Positions 34,544-42,140 of a DNA stretch of 64,000 bases are shown one piece after another (position 1 is the first letter of the stretch; each line of letters starts with the position of its first letter). The DNA comes from Streptomyces sp. Sge12 (lineage in GTDB: Bacteria > Actinomycetota > Actinomycetes > Streptomycetales > Streptomycetaceae): the NCBI RefSeq assembly GCF_002080455.1, contig NZ_CP020555.1, forward strand, positions 6,360,501 through 6,424,500. Direction: 5' to 3'. Below the pieces are notes generated by a model. That model was not told where the DNA came from, did no database searches, and saw only the letters and a program-made list of their open reading frames with translations. A program made the position numbers and the translations under genes.

Positions 34544-35344
34544 ATGCAGCACGGAGTGGGGGGCGGGGACGCGGGCCGGTGGCAGCCGGGACCGGGCCCG
34601 TCGGCGCCCCCGCAGCCGCCGATACCCCCGGCGCAGGGCTGGCCGGGTTCGCCCCCGCCGCAGTCTCCGCACCAGCCGCCCCACCAGCCCCATCAGCAGC
34701 AGTCGTCGTACCCGTCGCAACCGGTGCCGGCCGTGCCGGAGCCCACCGGGCACATCCCGCTGCCGCCCGCCGTGGCGGGTACCGGCGGTGCCGTCCTCGC
34801 CGTGCTGCTGATCGGCCCGGCCGGTGCCGGGAAGACCACCGTCGCCCGGCACTGGGCCAGCACCCGGCCCGTCGCGACGGCCCACGTGAGCCTGGACGAC
34901 GTCCGCGAGTGGGTCTGCTCCGGTTTCGCGGACCCGCAGGCGGGCTGGAACGAGCACTCCGAGGCCCAGTACCGGCTCGCCCGCCGCACCTGCGGCTTCG
35001 CCGCCCGCAACTACCTGGCGAACGGCATCTCCTGCATCCTCGACGACGCGGTCTTCCCCGACCGGCCCGTCGTCGGACTGGGCGGCTGGAAGCGGCACGT
35101 GGGCCCCAACCTGCTGCCCGTGGTGCTCCTGCCCGGCCTGGAGATCGTCCTGGAGCGCAACGCGGCCCGCTCCGGCAACCGCCGGCTCTCCGACGAGGAG
35201 GTCGCGCGGATCCACGGCCGGATGGCCGGCTGGTACGGCTCCGGCCTGCCGATCATCGACAACTCCCACCTCGACGTCGAGGGCACCGCCCGCGCCCTCG
35301 ACGAGGCACTGGCCCGCGCCCTGGCGGCTCCCGGCGGCTGGTAG
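34544..35344 (+). CDS. P-loop kinase-like ATPase with proline/glutamine-rich N-terminus
   Basis: A 266-residue protein. About 75 N-terminal residues are Pro/Gln/His/Gly-rich and probably disordered. Then comes an AAA/zeta-kinase-like domain: Walker A (LIGPAGAGKTTVARHW), a base-loop SLDDVREWVCSGF resembling the substrate Asp-Asp of small-molecule or zeta-toxin-like kinases, CILDDAVFP as Walker B, a lid with ERNAARSGNRRLSDEEV, and IDNSHLDVEGTARAL. I prefer the ATG at 34544 (GGAG nine bases upstream) over 34529. The substrate is unknown, and no antitoxin gene is adjacent, so a toxin role is not supported. Confidence 0.75.
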   Translation: MQHGVGGGDAGRWQPGPGPSAPPQPPIPPAQGWPGSPPPQSPHQPPHQPHQQQSSYPSQPVPAVPEPTGHIPLPPAVAGTGGAVLAVLLIGPAGAGKTTVARHWASTRPVATAHVSLDDVREWVCSGFADPQAGWNEHSEAQYRLARRTCGFAARNYLANGISCILDDAVFPDRPVVGLGGWKRHVGPNLLPVVLLPGLEIVLERNAARSGNRRLSDEEVARIHGRMAGWYGSGLPIIDNSHLDVEGTARALDEALARALAAPGGW

Positions 35345-35438
35345 TCCCCGATCCGGCCGGATGGCGCCGCCGGCGGCCCCGCAGGCCGCCCCGGGCCCGT
35401 CCGGACGCGCTCGCCGGGCCGGATCGCCGGGGCGCTCG

Positions 35439-35444
35439 TACGCT
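35439..35444 (+). promoter_or_regulatory. -10 element TACGCT, probable leaderless start
   Basis: TACGCT ends 7 bases before the ATG of the M24 gene at 35452, with no ribosome-binding site in between. Confidence 0.5.
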
Positions 35445-35451
35445 CGAAGAC

Positions 35452-36558
35452 ATGTCAGACGTGTACGCCGCCCGCCGGAGCCTGCTTCGCGACCGATGCG
35501 CCGCCGCGGGGAACGCCGCCGCACTGATCACGCGTCCGGCGAACGTCCGCTACCTCTCCGGGGCGTCCCCGCTCGGCGCGGTGCTGCTCGTCGGCCCCAC
35601 CGAGGACATGCTCTTCTGTGCCGGCGCACCCACCGGCGAGGCCGACGAGGGCCGCCTCGACGAACGCCTGGACGTCTCCGTCCTGGGCAGCCCCGGCGGC
35701 GATCCGGCCGTCGCCGCCGCCGACCTGGCCGCCTCCCTGCGGGCCGACTCGCTCGCCGTGGAGGAGCACCACCTCACCGTCGGCCGGCACCGGGCCCTGC
35801 GCTCCGTGGCGCCCAAGCTGCGCCTCGCGGACCTCGGCACCGCCGTGGAGCAGCAGCGCCTCGTCAAGGACGAGGAGGAGATCGCCTGCCTGCGGATCGC
35901 CGCCGAGATCGCCGACCAGGCCCTCGGCGAGCTGCTGGAGTCCATCCTGGTGGGGCGTACCGAACGGCACCTCGCCCTGGAGCTGGAGCGCAGGCTCGTC
36001 GACCACGGGGCGGACGGCCCCGCCTTCCCCACCTCCGTCGGCACCGGCCCGCACTCGGGCCGCTCCCGGCACCGGCCCTCCGACCGCAGGGTGGAGGAGG
36101 GCGACTTCCTCACGGTCTGCCTGGGCGCCAACTACCGTGGCTACCGGTGCGAGATCGGGCGGACCTTCGTGATCGGCACCAGCCCGGCCGACTGGCAGAT
36201 CGAGCTGTACGATCTGGTCTTCACCGCCCAGCGGGCCGGGCGCGAGGCCCTGTTGCCGGGGGCCGCGTACCGGGACGTGGACCACGCCGCACGCTCCGTA
36301 CTGGACTCCGCGGGGCACGCCGAGGCCCTCGCCCCGTCGACCGGACACGGTGTGGGCCTCGAAATCGACGAGGACCCGCAGCTTGCACCTACGGCAATGG
36401 GTAAACTGGACGCTTGCGTGCCGGTCACCGTCGAACCGGGGGTTCACCTCCCGGGCCGGGGAGGTGTCCGGATCGATGACACGCTCGTCGTGCGCCCCGA
36501 GGCGGACGGCGGTCCCGAGCTACTCACCATTACGACCAAGGAGCTGCTCGCGCTCTAG
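35452..36558 (+). CDS. M24 (aminopeptidase P/Xaa-Pro dipeptidase) family protein with altered metal ligands
   Basis: A 368-residue creatinase/prolidase-fold protein: N-terminal creatinase-like domain (residues 1-125), then the pita-bread domain. The five metal ligands that are normally D-D-H-E-E align here with Cys223, Glu234, His299, Glu328 and Asp342. The expected second active-site His (HExP) is Asp (GLEIDEDP). Peptidase activity is therefore doubtful or uses unusual metal binding. The gene directly precedes efp, as a prolidase-like gene does in many bacteria. Start ATG at 35452 follows a -10 with no leader. The frame is open upstream but non-coding in character. Confidence 0.88.
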   Translation: MSDVYAARRSLLRDRCAAAGNAAALITRPANVRYLSGASPLGAVLLVGPTEDMLFCAGAPTGEADEGRLDERLDVSVLGSPGGDPAVAAADLAASLRADSLAVEEHHLTVGRHRALRSVAPKLRLADLGTAVEQQRLVKDEEEIACLRIAAEIADQALGELLESILVGRTERHLALELERRLVDHGADGPAFPTSVGTGPHSGRSRHRPSDRRVEEGDFLTVCLGANYRGYRCEIGRTFVIGTSPADWQIELYDLVFTAQRAGREALLPGAAYRDVDHAARSVLDSAGHAEALAPSTGHGVGLEIDEDPQLAPTAMGKLDACVPVTVEPGVHLPGRGGVRIDDTLVVRPEADGGPELLTITTKELLAL

Positions 36559-36617
36559 CCGGCTCTGCCGGTCGGTGCGCGCACCCGTGGTCTTCCAGTG
36601 CAGGAGATTCCGCAACC

Positions 36618-37184
36618 GTGGCTTCCACGAACGACCTCAAGAACGGCATGGTGCTCAAGCTCGACGGTGACCAGCTCTGGTCCGTCGTCGAGTTCCAGCA
36701 CGTCAAGCCCGGCAAGGGCCCGGCCTTCGTGCGCACCAAGCTCAAGCACGTGCTCTCCGGCAAGGTCGTCGACAAGACGTTCAACGCCGGCACGAAGGTC
36801 GAGACGGCCACCATCGACCGCCGTGACATGCAGTTCTCGTACATGGACGGCGAGTACTTCGTCTTCATGGACATGACCACCTTCGACCAGCTGATGGTCG
36901 ACAAGAAGGCTGTCGGCGACGCCGCCAACTTCCTGATCGAGGGCTTCACCGCCTCCGTCGCCCAGCACGAGGGCGAGGTGCTCTACGTGGAGCTCCCGGC
37001 CGCGGTCGAGCTCAAGATCGAGCACACCGACCCGGGCGTCCAGGGCGACCGCTCCACCGGTGGCACCAAGCCCGCCACCCTGGAGACGGGCTACGAGATC
37101 CAGGTCCCGCTCTTCGTCACCACCGGCGAGACGGTCAAGGTCGACACCCGCACCAGCGACTACCTCGGCCGGAAGAGCAACTAA
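36618..37184 (+). CDS. efp: Elongation factor P
   Basis: EF-P relieves ribosome stalling at polyproline. The 188-residue protein has the three-barrel order; the domain I tip reads VKPGKGPAFVRTKL, with a Lys at the position modified in other bacteria. No EpmA/B-type modification gene is visible nearby. The GTG at 36618 is preceded by CAGGAG. nusB follows 3 bases after the stop. Confidence 0.97.
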   Translation: MASTNDLKNGMVLKLDGDQLWSVVEFQHVKPGKGPAFVRTKLKHVLSGKVVDKTFNAGTKVETATIDRRDMQFSYMDGEYFVFMDMTTFDQLMVDKKAVGDAANFLIEGFTASVAQHEGEVLYVELPAAVELKIEHTDPGVQGDRSTGGTKPATLETGYEIQVPLFVTTGETVKVDTRTSDYLGRKSN

Positions 37185-37187
37185 CCC

Positions 37188-37622
37188 GTGGCTGCTCGGA
37201 GCAATGCGCGCAAGCGCGCCTTCCAGATCCTTTTCGAGGCCGACCAGCGCGGGGTGCCCGTACGCGAGGTGCTCGCGGACTGGATCCGTCACGCGCGGTC
37301 GGACGACCGGCAGCCGCCGGTCAGCGCCTTCACGATGGATCTCGTCGAGGGTTACGCCGACAAGGTGAACCGCATCGACGACCTGATCGTCACCTACGCC
37401 GTGGACTGGGACCTCGACCGCATGCCGGTCGCTGACCGGAACATCGTGCGGCTCGGTGCCTACGAGCTGATCTGGGTGGACGACACCCCGGACGCCGTGG
37501 CCATCGACGAGGCCGTCCAGCTGGCCAAGGAGTTCTCGACGGACGAGTCCCCCTCGTTCGTGAACGGGCTGCTGGCCCGTTTCAAGGACCTGAAGCCGAG
37601 CCTGCGGCGCAGCGAGAGCTGA
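37188..37622 (+). CDS. nusB: Transcription antitermination factor NusB
   Basis: NusB works with NusE/S10 in rRNA antitermination. The 144-residue all-helical protein has NARKRAFQILFEADQRG at the start and the FVNGLLARF motif near the C-terminus; DRNIVRLGAYELIW marks the central helices. Typical length. It is the last gene of the efp unit and is followed by a 19-bp stem terminator. Confidence 0.96.
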   Translation: MAARSNARKRAFQILFEADQRGVPVREVLADWIRHARSDDRQPPVSAFTMDLVEGYADKVNRIDDLIVTYAVDWDLDRMPVADRNIVRLGAYELIWVDDTPDAVAIDEAVQLAKEFSTDESPSFVNGLLARFKDLKPSLRRSES

Positions 37623-37649
37623 CCGCACGGCCCAGCGCCGGCACCGCCC

Positions 37650-37692
37650 TACGGAAGGGCCCGCAACGCGTACCGTTGCGGGCCCTTCCGTA
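37650..37692 (+). terminator. Terminator after nusB
   Basis: A 19-bp perfect stem (TACGGAAGGGCCCGCAACG with its complement) and a 5-base CGTAC loop begin 27 bases after the nusB stop. Confidence 0.85.
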
Positions 37693-37714
37693 TGCCGGTG
37701 CCGGGGAACGAAAA

Positions 37715-37758
37715 ACCGGTGGGCGCCGGACCCCCGCAAGGGCCCGGCGCCCACCGGT
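37715..37758 (-). terminator. Terminator after bldD
   Basis: ACCGGTGGGCGCCGG at 37715-37729 pairs with CCGGCGCCCACCGGT at 37744-37758. AAAAA precedes it on the plus strand, giving a U tract after the hairpin on the minus (bldD) strand. Confidence 0.85.
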
Positions 37759-37788
37759 AAACGTTTCTGCTGGTCCGGAGCCCGGAAC

Positions 37789-38289
37789 TCAGAGTTCCTC
37801 GTGCGCCACCGCGCGACGGGCGTCCGCGTCCAGCACGCCCCAGCTGATCAGCTGCTCGGTCAGGACCGAGGGGGACTGGTCGTAGATGACGGCCAGGGTG
37901 CGCAGGTCGTCCTGGCGGATCGACAGCACCTTGCCGTTGTAGTCGCCGCGCTGGCTCTGGATCGTCGCCGCGTAGCGCTGCAGCGGGCCGGCCTTCTCGG
38001 CGGGGACGCCCGCCAGGCGCTCCAGGTCGAGACGCAGCTTCGGCGGCGGCTCGGCCGCCCCGCCGGGAGTCGTGCCCGGCAGCAGTTCCTGAACCGGAAC
38101 CCCGTAGAAGTCCGCCAGCTCGGCGAGACGCTGGACGGTCACGGCGCGGTCCCCGCGCTCGTAGGAACCGACCACGACGGCCTTCCACCGGCCCTGGGAC
38201 TTCTCCTCGACACCGTGGAGGGAAAGGCCCTGCTGGGTGCGGATGGCGCGGAGCTTGGCCCCGAGCTGTTTGGCGTATTCGCTGGACAT
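37789..38289 (-). CDS. bldD: Developmental master repressor BldD
   Basis: BldD, when dimerised by cyclic di-GMP, represses sporulation genes during vegetative growth. The 166-residue protein has an N-terminal HTH_3 domain (KLRAIRTQQGLSLHGVEEKS ... SYERGDRAVTVQRLAELADFYGVPVQELL), a linker, and a C-terminal domain carrying the c-di-GMP signature RGD (114-116) ... RQDD (125-128), the positions known from S. coelicolor BldD. I chose the ATG at 38289 (GGGAG upstream) rather than a GTG at 38328. Two exact BldD boxes upstream indicate autorepression. Confidence 0.97.
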   Translation of the reverse strand: MSSEYAKQLGAKLRAIRTQQGLSLHGVEEKSQGRWKAVVVGSYERGDRAVTVQRLAELADFYGVPVQELLPGTTPGGAAEPPPKLRLDLERLAGVPAEKAGPLQRYAATIQSQRGDYNGKVLSIRQDDLRTLAVIYDQSPSVLTEQLISWGVLDADARRAVAHEEL

Positions 38290-38376
38290 AACGCTCCCGG
38301 ACGCTGTGACGCTGTGGCTGATGGACACTGCGACTACGTAACTAGGTAACTACGTGCGGCTCCGCCGCGCGGCTGG

Positions 38377-38389
38377 TAACTCACTGTGA
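38377..38389. promoter_or_regulatory. BldD box 1 (bldD autoregulation)
   Basis: TAACTCACTGTGA is an exact match to the pseudo-palindromic BldD consensus TNAC-N5-GTNA. It lies 88 bases upstream of the bldD start. BldD is known to bind its own promoter in S. coelicolor. Confidence 0.85.
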
Positions 38390-38391
38390 GG

Positions 38392-38404
38392 TTACGCAGC
38401 GTTA
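38392..38404. promoter_or_regulatory. BldD box 2 (bldD autoregulation)
   Basis: TTACGCAGCGTTA is a second exact TNAC-N5-GTNA match, 15 bases from box 1 (about one and a half helical turns). It lies 103 bases upstream of bldD and about 180 bases upstream of pyrR. Confidence 0.85.
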
Positions 38405-38516
38405 CTTGGATGCGTCAAGCCGAATGGTCTTGGTCGCCCCCCCGGGGGGTCACTCCCGGCAGCCGCATGAGAGCCGTTCCGTACCGACCCGGTCCGAGCC
38501 ACCGGACTCTCCCTGG

Positions 38517-38522
38517 TACCGT
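38517..38522 (+). promoter_or_regulatory. -10-like TACCGT for the pyr operon
   Basis: TACCGT lies 20 bases upstream of the PyrR-binding hairpin, so a transcript from here would carry the whole hairpin. No -35 is visible. Confidence 0.35.
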
Positions 38523-38541
38523 GTGAGACGTACATCAGACG

Positions 38542-38575
38542 TCCTTTAAGGTCCGTCCCGTGAGGCGGAGAAGGA
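38542..38575 (+). promoter_or_regulatory. PyrR-binding RNA hairpin overlapping the pyrR ribosome-binding site
   Basis: The RNA can fold with a lower stem UCCUU (38542-38546) / AAGGA (38571-38575), an internal loop, and an upper stem CCG-U-CC / GG-CGG closing the loop CGUGA (38559-38563). The segment UCCCGUGAGGC matches the PyrR-binding consensus UCCNGNGAGGCU, including the bulged U. The AAGGAGG Shine-Dalgarno is the 3' arm of the lower stem, so PyrR-UMP binding should block translation. Confidence 0.75.
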
Positions 38576-38585
38576 GGTCCTTTTC

Positions 38586-39161
38586 ATGGACACCCAGCAG
38601 CACACCGATTCCATGCGCCCCGTGCTCGACGCGCAGGACATCGCGCGGGTCCTGACCCGCATCGCCCACGAGATCGTCGAACGCGCCAAGGGCGCCGACG
38701 ACGTGGTGCTCCTCGGCATTCCCACCCGCGGTGTCTACCTCGCCCGCCGGCTGGCCGCCAAGCTCGAAGAGATCACCGGTACGAAGATCCCGGTCGGCTC
38801 CCTCGACATCACCATGTACCGCGACGACCTGCGGATGAAGCCCGCCCGCGCGATCGGTCGCACCGAGATCCCCGGCGACGACCTCGACGGCCGCCTCGTC
38901 GTCCTCGTCGACGACGTGCTCTTCTCCGGCCGCACCATCCGCGCCGCCCTCGACGCCCTCGGTGACCTCGGCCGCCCCCGCGCCGTGCAGCTCGCCGTCC
39001 TCGTCGACCGGGGCCACCGAGAGCTGCCCATCCGCGCCGACTACGTCGGCAAGAACCTCCCCACGTCGCTGCGGGAGACCGTCAAGGTCCAGCTCCAGGA
39101 GGAGGACGGCCGTGACGCCGTGCTGCTCGGCCAGCGGACCACCCAGGCAGCAGGTCAGTAG
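38586..39161 (+). CDS. pyrR: Bifunctional pyr operon regulator/uracil phosphoribosyltransferase PyrR
   Basis: PyrR binds a hairpin in pyr mRNA when UMP is high, and has UPRTase activity. The 191-residue protein has GIPTRGVYLARRLA, and the PRPP loop LVVLVDDVLFSGRTIRAAL. The RNA target is directly upstream and covers its ribosome site. It heads an eight-gene pyrimidine operon. The ATG at 38586 is 8 bases after AAGGAGG. Confidence 0.96.
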   Translation: MDTQQHTDSMRPVLDAQDIARVLTRIAHEIVERAKGADDVVLLGIPTRGVYLARRLAAKLEEITGTKIPVGSLDITMYRDDLRMKPARAIGRTEIPGDDLDGRLVVLVDDVLFSGRTIRAALDALGDLGRPRAVQLAVLVDRGHRELPIRADYVGKNLPTSLRETVKVQLQEEDGRDAVLLGQRTTQAAGQ

Positions 39162-39268
39162 ACCTTCCGGGTGACGGGCCCCGATCGGGCCCGCGCCGCG
39201 GCCTGCCCTGCCCGCTCGCACCTCCGCCCGTCAGTCCGCCTGCCCTCCCGACCTACGGAGCCATCCAG

Positions 39269-40264
39269 ATGAAGCGCCACCTCATCTCGGCCGCCGATCT
39301 CACGCGCGACGACGCCGTCCTGATCCTCGACACCGCCGAGGAGATGGCCCGCGTCGCGGACCGGCCGATCAAGAAGCTGCCCACCCTGCGCGGCCTCACC
39401 GTCGTCAACCTCTTCTTCGAGGACTCGACCCGCACCCGGATCTCCTTCGAGGCGGCCGCCAAGCGCCTCTCGGCCGACGTCATCAACTTCTCCGCGAAGG
39501 GTTCGTCCGTTTCCAAGGGCGAATCCCTGAAGGACACCGCGCTGACCCTGGAGGCCATGGGCGCCGACGCGGTCGTCATCCGCCACCACGCCTCCGGCGC
39601 CCCCTACCGGCTCGCGACCTCCGGCTGGATCGACTCCGCCGTGGTCAACGCCGGCGACGGCACCCACGAGCACCCCACCCAGGCCCTGCTGGACGCCTTC
39701 ACCATGCGCCGCCGCCTGGTCGGCCGCGACGCGGGCCTCGGCAAGGACCTGAACGGCCGCCGGATCACCATCGTCGGCGACGTCCTGCACAGCCGCGTGG
39801 CACGCTCCAACGTCCACCTGCTGCACACCCTCGGCGCCGAGGTCACCCTGGTGGCCCCGCCCACGCTCGTCCCGATCGGCGTCGAGACCTGGCCGTGCGA
39901 GGTCTCGTACAGCCTCGACGACGTGCTGCCGAAGTCCGATGCGGTGATGATGCTGCGTGTGCAGCGCGAACGCATGAACGCCGCCTTCTTCCCGACCGAG
40001 CGCGAGTACTCCCGCCGGTACGGGCTCGACGGCGACCGCATGGCGAAGATGCCCGAGCACGCCATCGTGATGCACCCCGGCCCGATGAACCGCGGCATGG
40101 AGATCACCGCCCAGGTCGCCGACTCCGACCGCTGCACGGCCGTCGAGCAGGTCGCCAACGGCGTCTCCACCCGGATGGCCGTCCTGTACCTGCTGCTCGG
40201 AGGCTCCGAGCCCGCCGTCAGCACCACTCCCGCCGCCCCCGCCCGTACCGAGGAGAGCAAGTAA
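39269..40264 (+). CDS. pyrB: Aspartate carbamoyltransferase catalytic subunit
   Basis: Forms carbamoyl aspartate, the first committed pyrimidine step. The 331-residue protein has the carbamoyl-phosphate loop FFEDSTRTRISFEAAAKRL, the 80s loop SVSKGESLKDTALTL, and HHASGAPYRLA with the aspartate site MHPGPMNRGMEI. No pyrI regulatory subunit is present; the next gene is pyrC. A short GGGCCC palindrome occurs in the 107-base gap after pyrR. Confidence 0.97.
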   Translation: MKRHLISAADLTRDDAVLILDTAEEMARVADRPIKKLPTLRGLTVVNLFFEDSTRTRISFEAAAKRLSADVINFSAKGSSVSKGESLKDTALTLEAMGADAVVIRHHASGAPYRLATSGWIDSAVVNAGDGTHEHPTQALLDAFTMRRRLVGRDAGLGKDLNGRRITIVGDVLHSRVARSNVHLLHTLGAEVTLVAPPTLVPIGVETWPCEVSYSLDDVLPKSDAVMMLRVQRERMNAAFFPTEREYSRRYGLDGDRMAKMPEHAIVMHPGPMNRGMEITAQVADSDRCTAVEQVANGVSTRMAVLYLLLGGSEPAVSTTPAAPARTEESK

Positions 40265-40266
40265 CC

Positions 40267-41553
40267 ATGAGCAAGATCCTTATCCGTGGCGCGAAGGTAC
40301 TCGGCGGCGATGCGCAGGACGTCCTGATCGACGGCGAGACCATCGCGGAGGTCGGCACCGGCCTGTCCGCCGAGGGCGCGACCGTCATCGAGGCCGAGGG
40401 CCGGATCCTCCTCCCCGGCCTCGTCGACCTGCACACCCACCTGCGCGAGCCCGGCCGCGAGGACTCCGAGACCGTCCTCACCGGCACCCGCGCCGCCGCC
40501 TCCGGCGGCTACACCGCGGTGTTCGCCATGGCGAACACCTTCCCGGTCGCCGACACCGCCGGCGTCGTCGAGCAGGTCTGGCGCCTGGGCAAGGAATCCG
40601 GCTACTGCGACGTGCAGCCCATCGGCGCCGTCACCGTCGGCCTGGAGGGCAAGCAGCTCTCCGAGCTCGGCGCCATGCACGAGTCCGCCGCCCACGTCAC
40701 CGTCTTCTCCGACGACGGCAAGTGCGTGGACGACGCCGTGATCATGCGCCGCGCCCTGGAGTACGTGAAGGCCTTCGGCGGCGTCGTCGCCCAGCACGCC
40801 CAGGAGCCCCGCCTCACCGAGGGCGCCCAGATGAACGAGGGCGTCGTCTCCGCGGAACTCGGTCTCGGCGGCTGGCCGGCCGTCGCCGAGGAGTCGATCA
40901 TCGCCCGCGACGTCCTGCTCGCCGAGCACGTCGGTTCCCGCGTCCACATCTGCCACCTCTCCACCGCCGGCTCCGTCGAGATCGTCCGCTGGGCCAAGTC
41001 CCGCGGCATCGACGTCACCGCCGAGGTCACCCCGCACCACCTCCTCCTCACCGAGGAGCTCGTGCGCTCCTACAACGCGGTCTACAAGGTCAACCCGCCG
41101 CTGCGCACCGAGCGCGACGTGCTGGCCCTGCGCGAGGCGCTCGCCGACGGCACGATCGACATCGTCGCCACCGACCACGCCCCGCACCCGCACGAGGACA
41201 AGGACTGCGAGTGGGCCGCCGCCGCCATGGGCATGGTCGGCCTGGAGACCGCGCTCTCCGTCGTCCAGCAGACGATGGTGGAGACCGGACTGCTCGACTG
41301 GGCGGGCGTCGCCGAGCGGATGTCCTTCGCCCCGGCGCGCATCGGCAGCCTGGAGAACCACGGCCGTCCCGTCTCGGCAGGTGAACCCGCGAACCTGACC
41401 TTGGTCGATACCTCGTACCGTGGTGTCGTGGACCCCGCACATTTCGCCTCCCGCAGCCGCAACACGCCTTACGAGGGCCGTGAGCTGCCGGGGCGCGTCA
41501 CTCACACCTTCCTGCGGGGCCGGGCAACGGTCGTGGACGGGAAACTGGCGTGA
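40267..41553 (+). CDS. pyrC: Dihydroorotase
   Basis: Cyclises carbamoyl aspartate to dihydroorotate. The 428-residue type I amidohydrolase has the zinc motif LVDLHTHLREPGREDSE, later His in VVAQHAQEP and HICHLSTAGS, and the Asp of IVATDHAPHPHEDK. Type I enzymes use a His-rich site without the carboxylated Lys in some lineages; I cannot assign it here. The ATG follows pyrB by 2 bases, and its TGA overlaps the next gene's GTG. Confidence 0.97.
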   Translation: MSKILIRGAKVLGGDAQDVLIDGETIAEVGTGLSAEGATVIEAEGRILLPGLVDLHTHLREPGREDSETVLTGTRAAASGGYTAVFAMANTFPVADTAGVVEQVWRLGKESGYCDVQPIGAVTVGLEGKQLSELGAMHESAAHVTVFSDDGKCVDDAVIMRRALEYVKAFGGVVAQHAQEPRLTEGAQMNEGVVSAELGLGGWPAVAEESIIARDVLLAEHVGSRVHICHLSTAGSVEIVRWAKSRGIDVTAEVTPHHLLLTEELVRSYNAVYKVNPPLRTERDVLALREALADGTIDIVATDHAPHPHEDKDCEWAAAAMGMVGLETALSVVQQTMVETGLLDWAGVAERMSFAPARIGSLENHGRPVSAGEPANLTLVDTSYRGVVDPAHFASRSRNTPYEGRELPGRVTHTFLRGRATVVDGKLA

Positions 41554-42140
41554 CACCTGCAGTAATCCAACTGGCCGCCGAGGCCGCCGAACGACAGTCG
41601 GCGGAGGTGACCAGCCTGGGCGCCCGCATCGCGTGGGTGATCGGCCTGGTCGTCTTCATCGTGTTCGTGTACTGGCTGATGCGGCAGGGCTGGAAATGGC
41701 GCGGCGCTCTGCAGAGCGATCTGCCGGAGCTGCCCGCCGCCCCCGACGGTCTCCCCGAGCACCGGCTGGCCCTGACCGGCCGGTACCACGGCTCCACCAC
41801 CGCCGGGCAGTGGCTCGACCGGATCGTCGCCCACGGTCTGGGCGTCCGCAGCCGGGTCGAGCTCACGCTCACCGACGCGGGCCTGGACGTGGTCCGACCG
41901 GGGGCCACCGACTTCTTCGTACCGGCCGACCGACTGCGCGGCGCCCGCCTCGACAAGGGAATCGCGGGCAAGGTACTCACCGAGGGCGGACTGCTCGTCG
42001 TCACCTGGGCGCACGGCGACAAGCTGATCGACTCCGGATTCCGCTCCGACCGCGCGGCCGAACACGCCGCCTGGGTCGAGAGCATCAGCACGCTGACAAC
42101 ACAGAACTCATCCATCACGACGGAAGGCGCCGAACGATGA
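41550..42140 (+). CDS. PH-like membrane protein embedded in the pyr operon
   Basis: A 196-residue protein with one membrane helix (about residues 25-43, RIAWVIGLVVFIVFVYWLM) and a C-terminal beta-rich, PH-like domain (HRLALTGRYHGSTTAGQWLDRI ... VVTWAHGDKLIDSGFRSDRA). The conserved RYHGSTT and DKGIAGK stretches recall the actinobacterial 'PH-like domain / transporter' annotation at this locus. It overlaps pyrC and carA by 4 bases each, so it is translated with them. No enzymatic motif is seen; a role in nucleotide metabolism is not demonstrated. Confidence 0.85.
   Translation: MTPAVIQLAAEAAERQSAEVTSLGARIAWVIGLVVFIVFVYWLMRQGWKWRGALQSDLPELPAAPDGLPEHRLALTGRYHGSTTAGQWLDRIVAHGLGVRSRVELTLTDAGLDVVRPGATDFFVPADRLRGARLDKGIAGKVLTEGGLLVVTWAHGDKLIDSGFRSDRAAEHAAWVESISTLTTQNSSITTEGAER

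Noticed and set aside
34544..35344. Zeta-toxin of a toxin-antitoxin pair
   Set aside because: The P-loop kinase fold is similar, but no epsilon-like antitoxin or small partner gene is adjacent.
38290..38328. 13-residue longer BldD starting at GTG 38328
   Set aside because: No ribosome site, and the extra residues are absent from the known BldD N-terminus; ATG 38289 has GGGAG upstream and keeps the R114/D116/R125/D128 numbering.
39176..39193. GGGCCC-CGATC-GGGCCC palindrome between pyrR and pyrB as a terminator
   Set aside because: Short, followed directly by pyrB in a conserved operon, and common by chance at this GC content.
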